Numbered from the stretch's first letter, positions 42,228 to 51,376 are shown. The stretch is DNA of 64,000 nucleotides from Lentzea tibetensis (GCF_007845675.1 NZ_VOBR01000025.1:42940-106939), one strand, 5' to 3'. Numbers and translations: made by a program. The notes: generated by a model not told the origin, from the letters alone.

Positions 42228-42539
42228 GGGAGCACTACCCGGTCGCACTGCTCCGTTGAGCCTGCGCAGGTTCGGCGGACGGGGATCGTGGTGGGTCGGG
42301 CATCGCCCCGGACCTTGGCGGCGCACGCGTAGATCCGCAGACGCGTCAAGGAGGCCGTAGTCATGTTCTCGCGAACGGTTTCTGTCAGCGCCACGCGCCT
42401 GTCAACCATTCGACAAGAGTCCTGAGTGGACTGTCCAGGAGCGACCGCGCTCCAGAGGCGTTCACAATCAGTCCGAATAGGACTGCCAGCGACTCTGAGC
42501 GGCACAACACGCCGCCCCTACCAAGGAGAACAAGACCCC
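42228..42539. other. Intergenic region with a short leader ORF (312 nt)
   Basis: This region separates the AI-2E transporter and STAS genes. It holds a 20-codon ORF with a perfect ribosome site (listed separately), a CCTGCGCAGG palindrome near 42261-42270, and no larger gene. G+C falls towards the STAS gene. Confidence 0.5.
42363..42425 (+). CDS. Short leader ORF (20 aa) ahead of the STAS gene
   Basis: ATG at 42363 preceded by AAGGAGG at 8 nt, one of the strongest ribosome sites in the window, and closed by TGA after 20 sense codons rich in Ser/Thr/Arg (MFSRTVSVSATRLSTIRQES). It ends 115 nt before the STAS gene. It could be a leader peptide or a small protein. There is no run of one amino acid to suggest classical attenuation. 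Confidence 0.4.
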   Translation: MFSRTVSVSATRLSTIRQES

Positions 42540-42959
42540 ATGACCGCCATCCTCCACCGCGTGTTGCCGAACCATCCCGCACGCGCGGCCGCCGCCCAAC
42601 CCGCCCCGATCGTCACGGCGCACCCGCTCCAGCCAGATGTGGTCGTGCTGGCGGTGCGCGGTGAGGTGGACACGTGCACCGGCAGGCCGCTGCGCGATCG
42701 CCTCCTCGAACACGTGCGGTCCGGCGGTCCGCACCTGGTCATCGATCTCACCGCGGTCACCTTCCTCGGCGCGGCAGGCCTCACCGTCCTCGTCACCGTC
42801 AGGGACGCGGCGCTGGCGGCGGGACTCAGGGTGTGCCTGGTCGCACGCGCCCGCCCGGTTCTGCTACCGATGTCGATCACCGGACTGGACGCCGTGTTCG
42901 ACATCCTCCCCGACATCGGCCTCGCCCTGATGCGCATGGGCAGCGGCCCGGACGGGTAA
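42540..42959 (+). CDS. STAS-domain anti-anti-sigma-like protein without phospho-serine
   Basis: 139 aa. STAS domain ~25-130: VVVLAVRGEVDTCTGRPLRDRLL, then LVIDLTAVTFLGAAGLTVLV. In SpoIIAA-type antagonists the loop reads D-S-S-G-L and the Ser before Gly is phosphorylated by the partner kinase; here the residues are Ala78-Ala79, so switching by phosphorylation looks impossible. It may be constitutively active or answer another signal. ATG at 42540 follows AAGGAG. It is not next to an anti-sigma or sigma gene. Confidence 0.85.
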   Translation: MTAILHRVLPNHPARAAAAQPAPIVTAHPLQPDVVVLAVRGEVDTCTGRPLRDRLLEHVRSGGPHLVIDLTAVTFLGAAGLTVLVTVRDAALAAGLRVCLVARARPVLLPMSITGLDAVFDILPDIGLALMRMGSGPDG

Positions 42960-43069
42960 CGACGGAAGGCGCAACCGGCGGTGTCGATTCAACTCTCGGC
43001 GTGATGGTCCACCCCGCGGGGCGGGACGAGGATGGCTGAGGGGGACGAATCGAGGAAAGGACCCATGCC

Positions 43070-43906
43070 ATGCCACGCGTCACCGTCGGCGAGGAGAACG
43101 GGTACCCCGTCGAGATTCACTTCGAGGACTTCGGTTCCGGCCGTCCCGTCGTGCTGATCCACGGCTGGCCGCTGTCCGGCCGCTCGTGGGAGAAGCAGGT
43201 GCCCGCACTGGTCGACGACGGTTACCGGGTGATCACCTACGACCGCCGCGGCTTCGGTGCCTCGTCCCAGCCGTGGAGCGGCTACGACTACGACACGTTC
43301 GCCGCCGACCTGCACGCCCTGCTCCAGGAGCTCGACCTGACCGACGTCACGCTCGCCGGCTTCTCGATGGGCGGTGGCGAGGTCGCCAGGTACGTCGGCC
43401 GCTACGGCACGGACCGGGTGCGGCGCGCCGTCTTCGCGGGCGCCGTGCCGCCGTACCTGTTCAAGGCGCACGACAACCCCGAAGGCGGGTTGGACCAGGC
43501 CGCGGTGAACGGTTTCCACGACGGCCTCCGCGCCGACCGCGTCGCGTTCGTCGACCAGTTCCTGACGAACTTCTTCTCCGTGCGCGGCCGCACGGACCTG
43601 ATCAGCGACGCACAACGGCACTACAACGTCGCGATCGCCACCGCGGCGTCACCGAAGGGCACGCTCGACTGCACGACCGCCTTCTCCACCACGGACTTCC
43701 GCGACGACCTCAAGGCGTTCGACATCCCGACGCTGGTCATCCACGGCGACTCCGACGCGATCGTGCCGTTCGAGGTCAGCGGGAAGCGCACCGCGGAGGC
43801 GATCCCGGACAGCAAGCTGGTGCTGGTGCAGGACGCGCCGCACGGGTTCAACGTCACGCACGCGGAGACGTTCAACGCGGAGCTGCTGGCCTTCCTGCGC
43901 TCATGA
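43070..43906 (+). CDS. Alpha/beta hydrolase (non-haem chloroperoxidase type)
   Basis: 278 aa. The triad is visible: Ser99 in GFSMGGGE, Asp229 in HGDSDAIVPF and His258 in APHGF. The oxyanion region is HGWPLSGRSW. This matches cofactor-free haloperoxidases/esterases of the chloroperoxidase F-like group, whose natural role is usually ester or lactone hydrolysis. ATG at 43070 follows GAGGAAAGGA. The 3' end overlaps the convergent acetyltransferase gene by 35 nt. Confidence 0.92.
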   Translation: MPRVTVGEENGYPVEIHFEDFGSGRPVVLIHGWPLSGRSWEKQVPALVDDGYRVITYDRRGFGASSQPWSGYDYDTFAADLHALLQELDLTDVTLAGFSMGGGEVARYVGRYGTDRVRRAVFAGAVPPYLFKAHDNPEGGLDQAAVNGFHDGLRADRVAFVDQFLTNFFSVRGRTDLISDAQRHYNVAIATAASPKGTLDCTTAFSTTDFRDDLKAFDIPTLVIHGDSDAIVPFEVSGKRTAEAIPDSKLVLVQDAPHGFNVTHAETFNAELLAFLRS

Positions 43907-44324
43907 GCACCTTGACGCCGCGCCTGCCGGTCTCGACGAATCCGAGCCGCTCGTAGAGAGCCTGGGCGCGGTGGTTCGCCTCGATCACCTCCAGCACGAG
44001 CGGCTGGTCGCGGTGTCGCGCCTCGGCGAGCAGGTCCTCCACGAGCCGGGTGCCGACGCCGCGTCCCTGGTGGCCGGGGTGGATCTCGATGCGCGCGAGG
44101 CACACCTCGGCCGGACGGCGTTCGACGATCAGCACGCCTGCGTCCTGCCCGTCGACGACGATGATCTGCCAGGCGCCTGGGCGGAACGACTTCGCGTGGT
44201 GGTCCCGCTGGACGTCGTCGTCCCAGCCCCACGTGGCGGCGACGACGTCCCCCAGCGCGGCCTTGTGCAGCTGGAAGCACCACTCGTCGTCGGCGGGAGC
44301 GGCCGGGCGCAACGTGATGTCCAC
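43872..44324 (-). CDS. GNAT N-acetyltransferase
   Basis: 150 aa. Core motif IEIHPGHQGRGVGTRLVEDLLAEA carries the Q-x-x-G-x-G acetyl-CoA loop, followed by LVLEVIEANHRAQALYERLGFVETGRR, a textbook GNAT end. The N-terminal WCFQLHKAALGD...WGWDDD is shared by a common group of bacterial GNATs with unknown substrate. It starts 9 nt after the stop of the kinase gene on the same strand, so the two are probably one transcript. Confidence 0.9.
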   Translation of the reverse strand: MDITLRPAAPADDEWCFQLHKAALGDVVAATWGWDDDVQRDHHAKSFRPGAWQIIVVDGQDAGVLIVERRPAEVCLARIEIHPGHQGRGVGTRLVEDLLAEARHRDQPLVLEVIEANHRAQALYERLGFVETGRRGVKVLMSAGRPAAPR

Positions 44325-44333
44325 GGCGACACG

Positions 44334-46061
44334 CTAGGGCGCGGGCAGCCTGCCCGCGACCGCCTGCGCTAGTGCGGCGGCACCGTCGCACAGGGTGCCC
44401 GGATCGGCGATCTTGTCCTCCTCGAGGTACACCCGCAGCGACTCGATCATGGGCGGGGTGTCCTGGTACCGGCGGTGCACGATGCGCGCCGAACACGCGT
44501 CCGGCCAGTTCTCGATGCCCGCCTTGACGTACGCCTCGCGGTCCCCCGCGGTGATCCGGCGTCCGTTGCGGGCCGGATCCAGTGGCGGCTCCCGCATGAA
44601 CTCGATGGTCACCTCCCGCCTGCCGGTGTCCCACGAGCAGCCCCAGCCACCCATCTCCGGGTACGCGGGCACCTCGGCGCCGACGGCCTTGAAGATGTCC
44701 GGACCCCGCAGCAGGGCGCAGGCGTCGACGTGCGCGAGGGACTGCGATGGGTAGGGCTGCTGGCGCCGCGGGATCTCGTGGTTCTTCATCAGCACGCGCT
44801 GGGCCTCGTTGCTCACGTCCGACGTCATCCCGCACAGGTCGACGGGCTTGGCGTCGACGTGGCTCGACGTGATCTGAACGAAGTTGCCGTCCGGGAGGAG
44901 CAGGTCGGTCGAGCACTTGCCGTCGCCGAGCGGGTAGCGCTTGGTCTCGACGTCGTCCGGCCTCGGTGGCAGCTCACCGAACAGGGCCGGCTGCTGGACC
45001 TTCAGCTCCACCCGCACCGCGTCGTTCTCGCCGGCGCCGAGCGGCACCCAGAGGTCGCACCGGTTGAAGAACTCGTGGTCGCGGACGATCTCCACGGGGA
45101 GCTCGGTGTAGCGGCGGAGCGCGGCCGGGTCGAGCAGCGCGCACGGGTCCATCGTGGCCGCGTCGCCGATGTAGTCCGGCCGTGACGCGACGGCGTACAC
45201 CGCGGCGCCGGCGACCAGCAGCGCGACCGCGGCGGCCGCACCGATCACGAGTCCCCGGCGCGAACGGCGGCGCACGGCCACGGGCGGGGTCTCGCCGATG
45301 ATCTCGCCGAGCAGCTCGGCCGCGCGCTGTGCCGCCGGCCGGGCGGCAGGCTGCCGTCGCATCAGCTCGCCGAGCACCGGCGCCAGCTCACCCTCGACCT
45401 GCTCCAGCTCGAACGCGAGGGCCCGGCGGAACTGGACCGAAGGCCCTGACGAGCCCCACGGCGAGCCGCCGGTGGTCGCGGCGAACAGGGTGGCGCCGAG
45501 CGCGAACACGTCTGCGGCGGCGAGCGCCTCCCGGCCGTCGGCGACCTCGGGCGCGAGGTAGCCGGGCGTGCCCGCGATCTCGCCGCCGCCGGTGCGCGTC
45601 ACCTCGGACCACCTGGCGATGCCGAGGTCGCTGAGCTTCGCCGTGCCGTCGTCGGTCACCAGCACGTTGCCCGGCTTGACGTCCCGGTGCACCATGCCCT
45701 TCGCGTGCATGGCCGCCAGCGCGCTCGCGAGCTGCACCCCGATCCGCGCGGCCAGCCGCGGGTGCACCGGCCCGTCGGCCGCCACGACCTCGGACAGGCT
45801 GCGCGACGGCAGGTACTCCATCACCAGCCACCGCTCGTCGGCGTCGACGACCACGTCGAACACGGTCACGATGTTCGGGTGGTGCAGGCCGGCACCGATC
45901 CGCGCCTCCCGCCTGATCTGCCCGTTGTCCCCCGCGTGCGACTGTTTGAGAGCGACCGGCCTGCCGAGGTCACGATCAAGAGCGCGCCACACCACGCCCA
46001 TCCCCCCGGCGCCGACCCGTTCCTCGAGCTCATAACGCTCTGCGATCACGCGGCCACGCAC
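44334..46061 (-). CDS. Membrane-anchored Ser/Thr protein kinase
   Basis: 575 aa. Kinase domain ~1-262: GAGGMGVVW P-loop, Lys39 in VALKQ, HRDVKPGN with catalytic Asp127, and D145-L-G in place of DFG (common in actinobacterial kinases). After a basic linker comes one membrane helix (~272-292), then ~280 extracytoplasmic residues with two similar Cys-containing segments (DPCALLDPAALRRY and VDACALLRGPDIFKAV), reminiscent of DUF3558-type sensor domains rather than PASTA repeats. It is likely to sense an external ligand. GTG at 46061. It shares its upstream region with the divergent secreted protease gene. Confidence 0.92.
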   Translation of the reverse strand: MRGRVIAERYELEERVGAGGMGVVWRALDRDLGRPVALKQSHAGDNGQIRREARIGAGLHHPNIVTVFDVVVDADERWLVMEYLPSRSLSEVVAADGPVHPRLAARIGVQLASALAAMHAKGMVHRDVKPGNVLVTDDGTAKLSDLGIARWSEVTRTGGGEIAGTPGYLAPEVADGREALAAADVFALGATLFAATTGGSPWGSSGPSVQFRRALAFELEQVEGELAPVLGELMRRQPAARPAAQRAAELLGEIIGETPPVAVRRRSRRGLVIGAAAAVALLVAGAAVYAVASRPDYIGDAATMDPCALLDPAALRRYTELPVEIVRDHEFFNRCDLWVPLGAGENDAVRVELKVQQPALFGELPPRPDDVETKRYPLGDGKCSTDLLLPDGNFVQITSSHVDAKPVDLCGMTSDVSNEAQRVLMKNHEIPRRQQPYPSQSLAHVDACALLRGPDIFKAVGAEVPAYPEMGGWGCSWDTGRREVTIEFMREPPLDPARNGRRITAGDREAYVKAGIENWPDACSARIVHRRYQDTPPMIESLRVYLEEDKIADPGTLCDGAAALAQAVAGRLPAP

Positions 46062-46097
46062 GAACGGATTCTAGGACGTTTCCCGACGAACCTGTAT

Positions 46098-46109
46098 CTG
46101 TCGCGACAG
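46098..46109. promoter_or_regulatory. Palindrome between kinase and secreted protease genes
   Basis: CTGTCGCGACAG, a perfect 12-bp palindrome near the middle of the 96-nt divergent region. It is a candidate operator for one or both genes; its short length makes this weak. Confidence 0.3.
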
Positions 46110-46157
46110 TTCGCGCTTCTTGTTTGCCGAACCACGAACGGCACCGGAGGCGCCGCC

Positions 46158-48956
46158 ATGTTGAAACGACGATCAAGTACACGGGGCATGAGACGCGTGC
46201 TCGCGTTGTCCCTGCTCACGGCTCTGGCCGCGGCTCTGGCCGTGGTAGCACCCGCGCACGCCGTCGTCCTGGTCAAGGCGACCGTGACGATCCACAACAT
46301 CTGGGAGGTGAACTGCGACGACAACGACGGCGTTCTCGGCGACAGCTGCGGCAACGACTACTACGCCAAGGTCTTCTTCCCCGGCTCCGAGCAGGTGTCC
46401 CCGCGGGCACCCGACGACCGGACCGATGTCGAGCCGAACTGGCAGCTGTCGGCGAACATCGACCGCGACCTCGCGACGGTGCCGATCCGCATCCAGCTGT
46501 GGGACCACGACAGCACGAGCGGCGACGACCTGATCGACATCGCGCCGGGTGACTCGAACCTGGACATCAACCTCAACCCGCGCAACGGCGACTTCTCCGG
46601 TGACGTGCCGAGGCCGAACATCGGCTACGCCACGGGCAGCGGCGACGACTCGGCGGCGATCTTCTTCACCGTGACGTTCGGCGAGACCACCGACTTCGAC
46701 CGCGACGGGCTGCACGACGGGCTCGAACGGTCCGGCGTCGCCATCGACAAGGCGGGCAACTTCCCGCAGTTCGGCGACCTGCGCGCGTTGGGCAGCAACC
46801 CCTGCCGCCCCACGATCCTGGTCGAGGTCGACTTCATGAACGGCCCGGACGCCAACGGTGACGGCAACCCGGACTACAACCACCGCCCGTCCGACGCGGC
46901 GGTCGCCGAGCTGACCACCATGTTCGACAACGGCGAGCTGGGAGCGGACGCACCGCGCTGCCCCTACCTCGGCGGCGACACGCGCACCGGCGCGCAGCTG
47001 ATCATGGTCAGGGACGACCTGCTTCCGTTGACCGACGGAGTGGACTGGGACTCGGGTCCGATGACCGGCGAGGCGATCCGCAACGCGAACTTCGACGCGA
47101 AGCTGCGGCCGTACTTCCACTACTCGCTGTGGAACCACAACCAGCCGAACACCGCGACCGGGGTCAACACGAGCTCCGGGTTCTGCTGCTCGAACAGCGG
47201 CAAGGACGTGCTGGTGAGCCTCGGCTCGTGGACGGGCGGCGTCGGCACGACCCGCGAGCAGTCCGGCACCTTCGCGCACGAGCTCGGCCACGCGCTCGGC
47301 CTCGGGCACGGCGGTGACCAGGGCATCAACTGCAAGCCGAACTACCGCTCGGTGATGAGCTACGTCTACCAGACCACCGGTCTGCCGGACGACTTCCTGC
47401 CCGCCCCGACCGTCGACCTGAACGGGGACGGCCTCGTCGACAACCGGGACAAGCTGCGGCTGGACTACTCCCGCAACCAGGACTTCACGCTCAACGAGAA
47501 CGACCTGCACGAGAGCATCGGCGTCGCCGGGCACGGCGAGGAGTTCTTCTGGGACGGCGACAACAACTCCGCGACGCCGTGGAAGCGTGCGAGGGGCGGC
47601 ACTCCCATCGACTGGAACGACAACGGAACCATCGAGCAGACCGGGATCTCGGCCGACATCAACGCGATGAGCATCAGCGGTGACCAGGGATGTCCGAACG
47701 CGTCACCCGGTCAGGCGCTCACCGGTCACCACGACTGGGCGAACCTGAAGTTCAAGGGCCCGCTGCTGCCGCCGAGCGCGGGCGTTCCGTCGGACCACGA
47801 GACGACGAAGGAGAACGCCGACTACGTCACCAAGCAGGTGCGTGCCGCGATGAGCGTCGCGGACCTGAGCGTCGGTGTGACGGACTCGCCCGACCCGGTC
47901 GGCGCGGGCACGCAGCTCACCTACATGCTCTCGGTCACCAACCACGCGCCGATCAACTCCGCGCACAAGACGGTGCTGACGCAGACGTTGCCGTCGCAGG
48001 TGACGTTCGCATCGGCGTCCGCCGGGTGCTCGTCGGCGGGCGGCACCGTGACCTGCCAGCTCGGTGAGCTGGCGCCGGGGCAGTCGGTGTCCCGCACGGT
48101 CACCGTCAACGTCCCCGCGTCGCTCGTCAGTGACAACGGCGGGCCGCTCGACATCACGTCGTCGGCGAAGGTCGGGCACGACGGCCCGGACCTGGTTCCC
48201 GCCAACGACACCGCGTCGGCGTCGACGCGGGTGATCGCGATCGCCGACCTCTCGGTGACCAAGACGGCCGACCGGCCGTCCGGCACCGCGGGTGACGCGG
48301 TGAAGTACACGATCACCGTCGGCAGCACGGGTCCGTCGGTGGCGGGCGAGGTCGCCGTCACCGACGACCTGCCCGACCCGGCCGAGGGCGCGTTCACCGG
48401 CGCGACCGCGTCCGACGGCGGCACCTGCGCGCTCACCCCGTCCGGCGATCTCGGCTGCACGTGGCCGGGTGCGCTGGCTCCCGGCGAGACGCGCACCGCC
48501 ACCGTGACGACCGTGGTCACGGACACCGGCGTGGCGCCTTCGCTGACCGACCGCGCCTCCGTCACGTTCGACGGAACGGACCCGGTGGCGGAGAACAACG
48601 CGGCGGCGGTGACGACAGCCGTCATCAAGGCACCGACGGCCATCGCGGCCAGGCCTGCCACCGCGACCGTGCGGATCGGGCCGGACCTCGGAGTGCACGT
48701 GTACATCGGTGAGCTGTCCGCGACGCTGACGCGCACGGACACCGGCAAGCCGGTGGTGGGGCGGGACCTGACGTTCACCGCCAACAACGGGCAGCGGTTG
48801 TGCGTCAGCAAGACCGACGCCAACGGTGTCGCGGTGTGCCGCGGCGTGATCACCTCGCTGCCCGCGCTGCTGTCGCTCGGGTACAAGGTGACGTCCACTG
48901 AGGACGGTCGTTACCTGGCGTCCAGCGGCAAGGCAGGGCTGATCCGCATCAACTGA
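46158..48956 (+). CDS. Large secreted zinc metalloprotease with DUF11-type repeats
   Basis: 932 aa. Signal peptide ~1-36 (RRSSTRGMRRVLALSLLTALAA, ending AHA). The protease centre is H374-E-L-G-H378-x5-H384, a metzincin-type HExxHxxGxxH with VMSYVY further on as the Met-turn. Several Asp/Asn-rich segments (DFDRDGLHDG, DANGDGNPDYN, DLNGDGLVDNRDKL) look like calcium-binding thrombospondin type 3/EF-like loops. Residues ~570-835 are two DUF11/Ig-like adhesin repeats (VADLSVGVTDSPDPVGAGTQLTY..., IADLSVTKTADRPSGTAGDAVKY...), then an invasin-like terminal domain. ATG at 46158 follows CCGGAGG. A very strong hairpin ends the transcript. Confidence 0.85.
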   Translation: MLKRRSSTRGMRRVLALSLLTALAAALAVVAPAHAVVLVKATVTIHNIWEVNCDDNDGVLGDSCGNDYYAKVFFPGSEQVSPRAPDDRTDVEPNWQLSANIDRDLATVPIRIQLWDHDSTSGDDLIDIAPGDSNLDINLNPRNGDFSGDVPRPNIGYATGSGDDSAAIFFTVTFGETTDFDRDGLHDGLERSGVAIDKAGNFPQFGDLRALGSNPCRPTILVEVDFMNGPDANGDGNPDYNHRPSDAAVAELTTMFDNGELGADAPRCPYLGGDTRTGAQLIMVRDDLLPLTDGVDWDSGPMTGEAIRNANFDAKLRPYFHYSLWNHNQPNTATGVNTSSGFCCSNSGKDVLVSLGSWTGGVGTTREQSGTFAHELGHALGLGHGGDQGINCKPNYRSVMSYVYQTTGLPDDFLPAPTVDLNGDGLVDNRDKLRLDYSRNQDFTLNENDLHESIGVAGHGEEFFWDGDNNSATPWKRARGGTPIDWNDNGTIEQTGISADINAMSISGDQGCPNASPGQALTGHHDWANLKFKGPLLPPSAGVPSDHETTKENADYVTKQVRAAMSVADLSVGVTDSPDPVGAGTQLTYMLSVTNHAPINSAHKTVLTQTLPSQVTFASASAGCSSAGGTVTCQLGELAPGQSVSRTVTVNVPASLVSDNGGPLDITSSAKVGHDGPDLVPANDTASASTRVIAIADLSVTKTADRPSGTAGDAVKYTITVGSTGPSVAGEVAVTDDLPDPAEGAFTGATASDGGTCALTPSGDLGCTWPGALAPGETRTATVTTVVTDTGVAPSLTDRASVTFDGTDPVAENNAAAVTTAVIKAPTAIAARPATATVRIGPDLGVHVYIGELSATLTRTDTGKPVVGRDLTFTANNGQRLCVSKTDANGVAVCRGVITSLPALLSLGYKVTSTEDGRYLASSGKAGLIRIN

Positions 48957-48961
48957 GAAAC

Positions 48962-49003
48962 CCGTCCGGGCCACATCAACGACCGTTGATGTGGCCCGGA
49001 CGG
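48962..49003. terminator. Very strong hairpin terminator
   Basis: 19-bp perfect stem (48962-48980 with 48985-49003) and a 4-nt loop, GACC, starting 6 nt after the metalloprotease stop. It ends only 20 nt before the chosen start of the next gene. Confidence 0.9.
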
Positions 49004-49022
49004 CACCGTGCATGATGTAGGG

Positions 49023-49397
49023 GTGGAGTCCACCCGTGTGGACCGCTGGCTGTGGGCGGTCCGGCTGACCAAGACCCGCTCGGACGCCGCCGCGGCGTGC
49101 CGGGGCGGGCACGTGCGCGTCAACGACCGGCCTGCCAAGCCCGCCACCACGGTGGTGCCCGGCGACCAGGTGCGGGCCAGGGTCGGTGACACCACGAAGA
49201 CCGTCGAGGTCGTCCGGGTCATCCAGAAGCGGGTGGGTGCGCCGGACGCCGCGACGTGCTTCATCGACCGGACGCCCAAGCCGCCGCCCGACGCCGCGAT
49301 CCCGGTGGCCCGGCGGGACCGAGGAGCGGGCAGGCCGACCAAGCGGGAGCGGCGGGTGCTCGACAAGTTCAAGACCGGAATACCGCCGTCGGCCTAG
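49023..49397 (+). CDS. S4-domain RNA-binding protein (Hsp15-like)
   Basis: 124 aa. STRVDRWLWAVRLTKTRSDAAAACRGGHVRVNDRPAKPATTVVPGD is the S4 fold of Hsp15/HslR-like proteins, which rescue stalled 50S subunits. The C-terminal basic tail (GRPTKRERRVLDKF) is typical of the group. GTG at 49023 is preferred; a GTG at 49008 is possible but would lie next to the terminator stem. The HtrA-like gene begins 13 nt after the stop. Confidence 0.88.
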   Translation: MESTRVDRWLWAVRLTKTRSDAAAACRGGHVRVNDRPAKPATTVVPGDQVRARVGDTTKTVEVVRVIQKRVGAPDAATCFIDRTPKPPPDAAIPVARRDRGAGRPTKRERRVLDKFKTGIPPSA

Positions 49398-49410
49398 GCC
49401 TTCTACTGAT

Positions 49411-50316
49411 GTGCCGGAGGAACCGCTCGACGCGTACTCGCGTGTCGTCAGCACGGTGGCGCGCACGGTCACGCCACACGTGGCGAGCGTGCGCACGCTG
49501 ACGGGCGGTGGGTCGGCCGTGGTGTTCGAAGCAGGACTGCTCCTCACGAACGCGCACGTGGTCGGCGAGGCGCGCAGCGGCAGGCTGACGTACTCCGACG
49601 GCTCGGACGCGTCGTTCGAGGTCAAGGGCTCGGACCCGCTGTCGGACCTGGCCGTGCTCGCAGCGCAGACCACACCCGACCCCGCCGAGCTCGGCGACGC
49701 GGACAAGCTCGTCGTCGGGCAGCTCGTCGTCGCCGTCGGAAGTCCGCTCGGGCTCGCGGGCACGGTCACCGCGGGTGTCATCAGCGCGCTGGGCCGGGCG
49801 TTGCCCGCCGGGCGGGGCCGGGCGACCAGGATGATCGAGGACGTCATCCAGACCGACGCCGCGCTCAACCCCGGCAACTCCGGCGGCGCACTCGCGGACT
49901 CGGCCGGCCGGGTCGTCGGGATCAACACGGCCGTCGCGGGGATCGGGGTCGGGCTCGCGGTGCCGGTCAACAGCACGACGCGGCAGATCATCGAGGCGTT
50001 GCACACCGAGGGCCGGGTGCGCTGGGCGTACCTCGGCATCGTCGGCGTGCCCGCGCCGTTGCCGGACCAGGTCGCCGACCGCACCGGTCAGCGCGCCGGG
50101 GTGCGGCTCGTCGAGGTGATTCCCGGCGGTCCCGCGGACCGGGCCGGGCTGCACGCGCACGACCTCGTCCTCACCGTCGGACGCAGGCAGGTCACCGACG
50201 CGCAGGGCATCCAGCGGCAGATGCTCGCCGAGGCGATCGGCGTCCCACTGCCGGTGACCGTGCTGCGGCACGGTGCGATGGTCGACGTGTTCGCCGTGCC
50301 GACCGAGCTCAGATGA
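49411..50316 (+). CDS. HtrA/DegP-like serine protease with PDZ domain, no signal peptide
   Basis: 301 aa. Trypsin-like triad His49 (TNAHVV), Asp79 (SDLAVL) and Ser157 (NPGNSGGA), followed by a PDZ domain (~200-300: AYLGIVGVPAPLP, VIPGGPADRAGLHAHDLVLTVG). No signal peptide or membrane helix is present at the chosen GTG, in contrast to secreted HtrA enzymes, so it looks cytoplasmic or leaderless. It lies 13 nt after the S4 gene and overlaps the convergent glycosyltransferase gene by 8 nt. Confidence 0.9.
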   Translation: MPEEPLDAYSRVVSTVARTVTPHVASVRTLTGGGSAVVFEAGLLLTNAHVVGEARSGRLTYSDGSDASFEVKGSDPLSDLAVLAAQTTPDPAELGDADKLVVGQLVVAVGSPLGLAGTVTAGVISALGRALPAGRGRATRMIEDVIQTDAALNPGNSGGALADSAGRVVGINTAVAGIGVGLAVPVNSTTRQIIEALHTEGRVRWAYLGIVGVPAPLPDQVADRTGQRAGVRLVEVIPGGPADRAGLHAHDLVLTVGRRQVTDAQGIQRQMLAEAIGVPLPVTVLRHGAMVDVFAVPTELR

Positions 50317-51376
50317 CCTCCGCCAGCGCGGACAGCGGCGGGAGGTCCAGCACGTCCTGCCGGAAGTCCGTTGCGGCGCAACGGAAGGACTTGCCAGCGA
50401 GTACGCGTGAGACGGCAGCGGCGAGCGCCTCCGCCGTCAGCCCGGCCACCTCGACCTGAACCCCCAGCCCGAGCTCCGCCACGCGATCCGCGTTCGGCGG
50501 CTGGTCGGCGAACAGCGGAACGGCCACCACCGGCACACCGGCCGACAGCGACTCGCGCACCCCGCTGTACCCGGCATGGGTCACGAACACCGAACAAGCT
50601 CCCAGCAACTCCTGTTGCGGCACAGTGGCAACGAGCTCCACAGTGGACGGACGCGGGCCGTCCCACGAAGCGACGTCGCCCACCACGACCACCGCGCGCA
50701 CGGGCAACGACCCCAACGCCTCGACAGTGATGTGCAGCAGGCGGGACGACGTAGCCAGCATGGCGTGCACGTTCGATCCGAACGAGGCCAGCACCAGCGG
50801 CACGTCGGACCCACCGGCCGGAGGAACCCCCACGCGGAAGTAGTGGTGCGCGGGGGTGCGCAGCTCCGGCGGATACCACCGCTCGGGCAGCAACCCGGCC
50901 GTGAACACCGGCGCGGAAGCCGCCCCGGAGCGCAGCACATCCAGCTGCGCCGCCAAGTCCGGTATCAGCGGCGTGAGCAACGGCGCGATGTCGAGCACGC
51001 CGTGCGGCACGCCAAGGGCCTCGGCCACGAGCTGGCCGCCGTACTCGTTGTTCTCCCGCACGATCAGGTCCGGCTGCCAGGCACGAGCCACGTGCAGCAG
51101 GGCGTCCGCGAACCCGCCGGTGAACGCACCGACGAAGAGCGGGAGAGGCAGCTGCCCCGTCACCTCGGGCCGCCACCCCATGGCCGACATGTCTCCCGGC
51201 GACGGCACGTCGGGCAGCACCAGCACCGGCAGCCCGAGCCGCGACACCTCGTCGGCCACCGCGGGCCCGGTGGCGAGAACGACCCTGTGCCCAGCGCGTT
51301 GCAACGCCAGCGCCGCGGGCACCAGTGCGGGTACGACGTGGGACCGGATGGGCAGTGCGGTGAACAGAACGCGCAT
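50309..51376 (-). CDS. GT1-type (UDP-glycosyltransferase-like) glycosyltransferase
   Basis: 355 aa GT-B enzyme. The N-terminus is MRVLFTALPIRSHVVPALVPAALALQRAGHRVVLATGP; the C-terminal donor site is VFVTHAGYSGVRESLSAGVPVVAVPLFADQPPNADRVAELGLG, the signature of macrolide/natural-product glycosyltransferases. It is slightly short (usual 380-420). Acceptor unknown; no biosynthetic cluster surrounds it, so detoxification or decoration of an imported compound is as likely as biosynthesis. Confidence 0.88.
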   Translation of the reverse strand: MRVLFTALPIRSHVVPALVPAALALQRAGHRVVLATGPAVADEVSRLGLPVLVLPDVPSPGDMSAMGWRPEVTGQLPLPLFVGAFTGGFADALLHVARAWQPDLIVRENNEYGGQLVAEALGVPHGVLDIAPLLTPLIPDLAAQLDVLRSGAASAPVFTAGLLPERWYPPELRTPAHHYFRVGVPPAGGSDVPLVLASFGSNVHAMLATSSRLLHITVEALGSLPVRAVVVVGDVASWDGPRPSTVELVATVPQQELLGACSVFVTHAGYSGVRESLSAGVPVVAVPLFADQPPNADRVAELGLGVQVEVAGLTAEALAAAVSRVLAGKSFRCAATDFRQDVLDLPPLSALAEVI

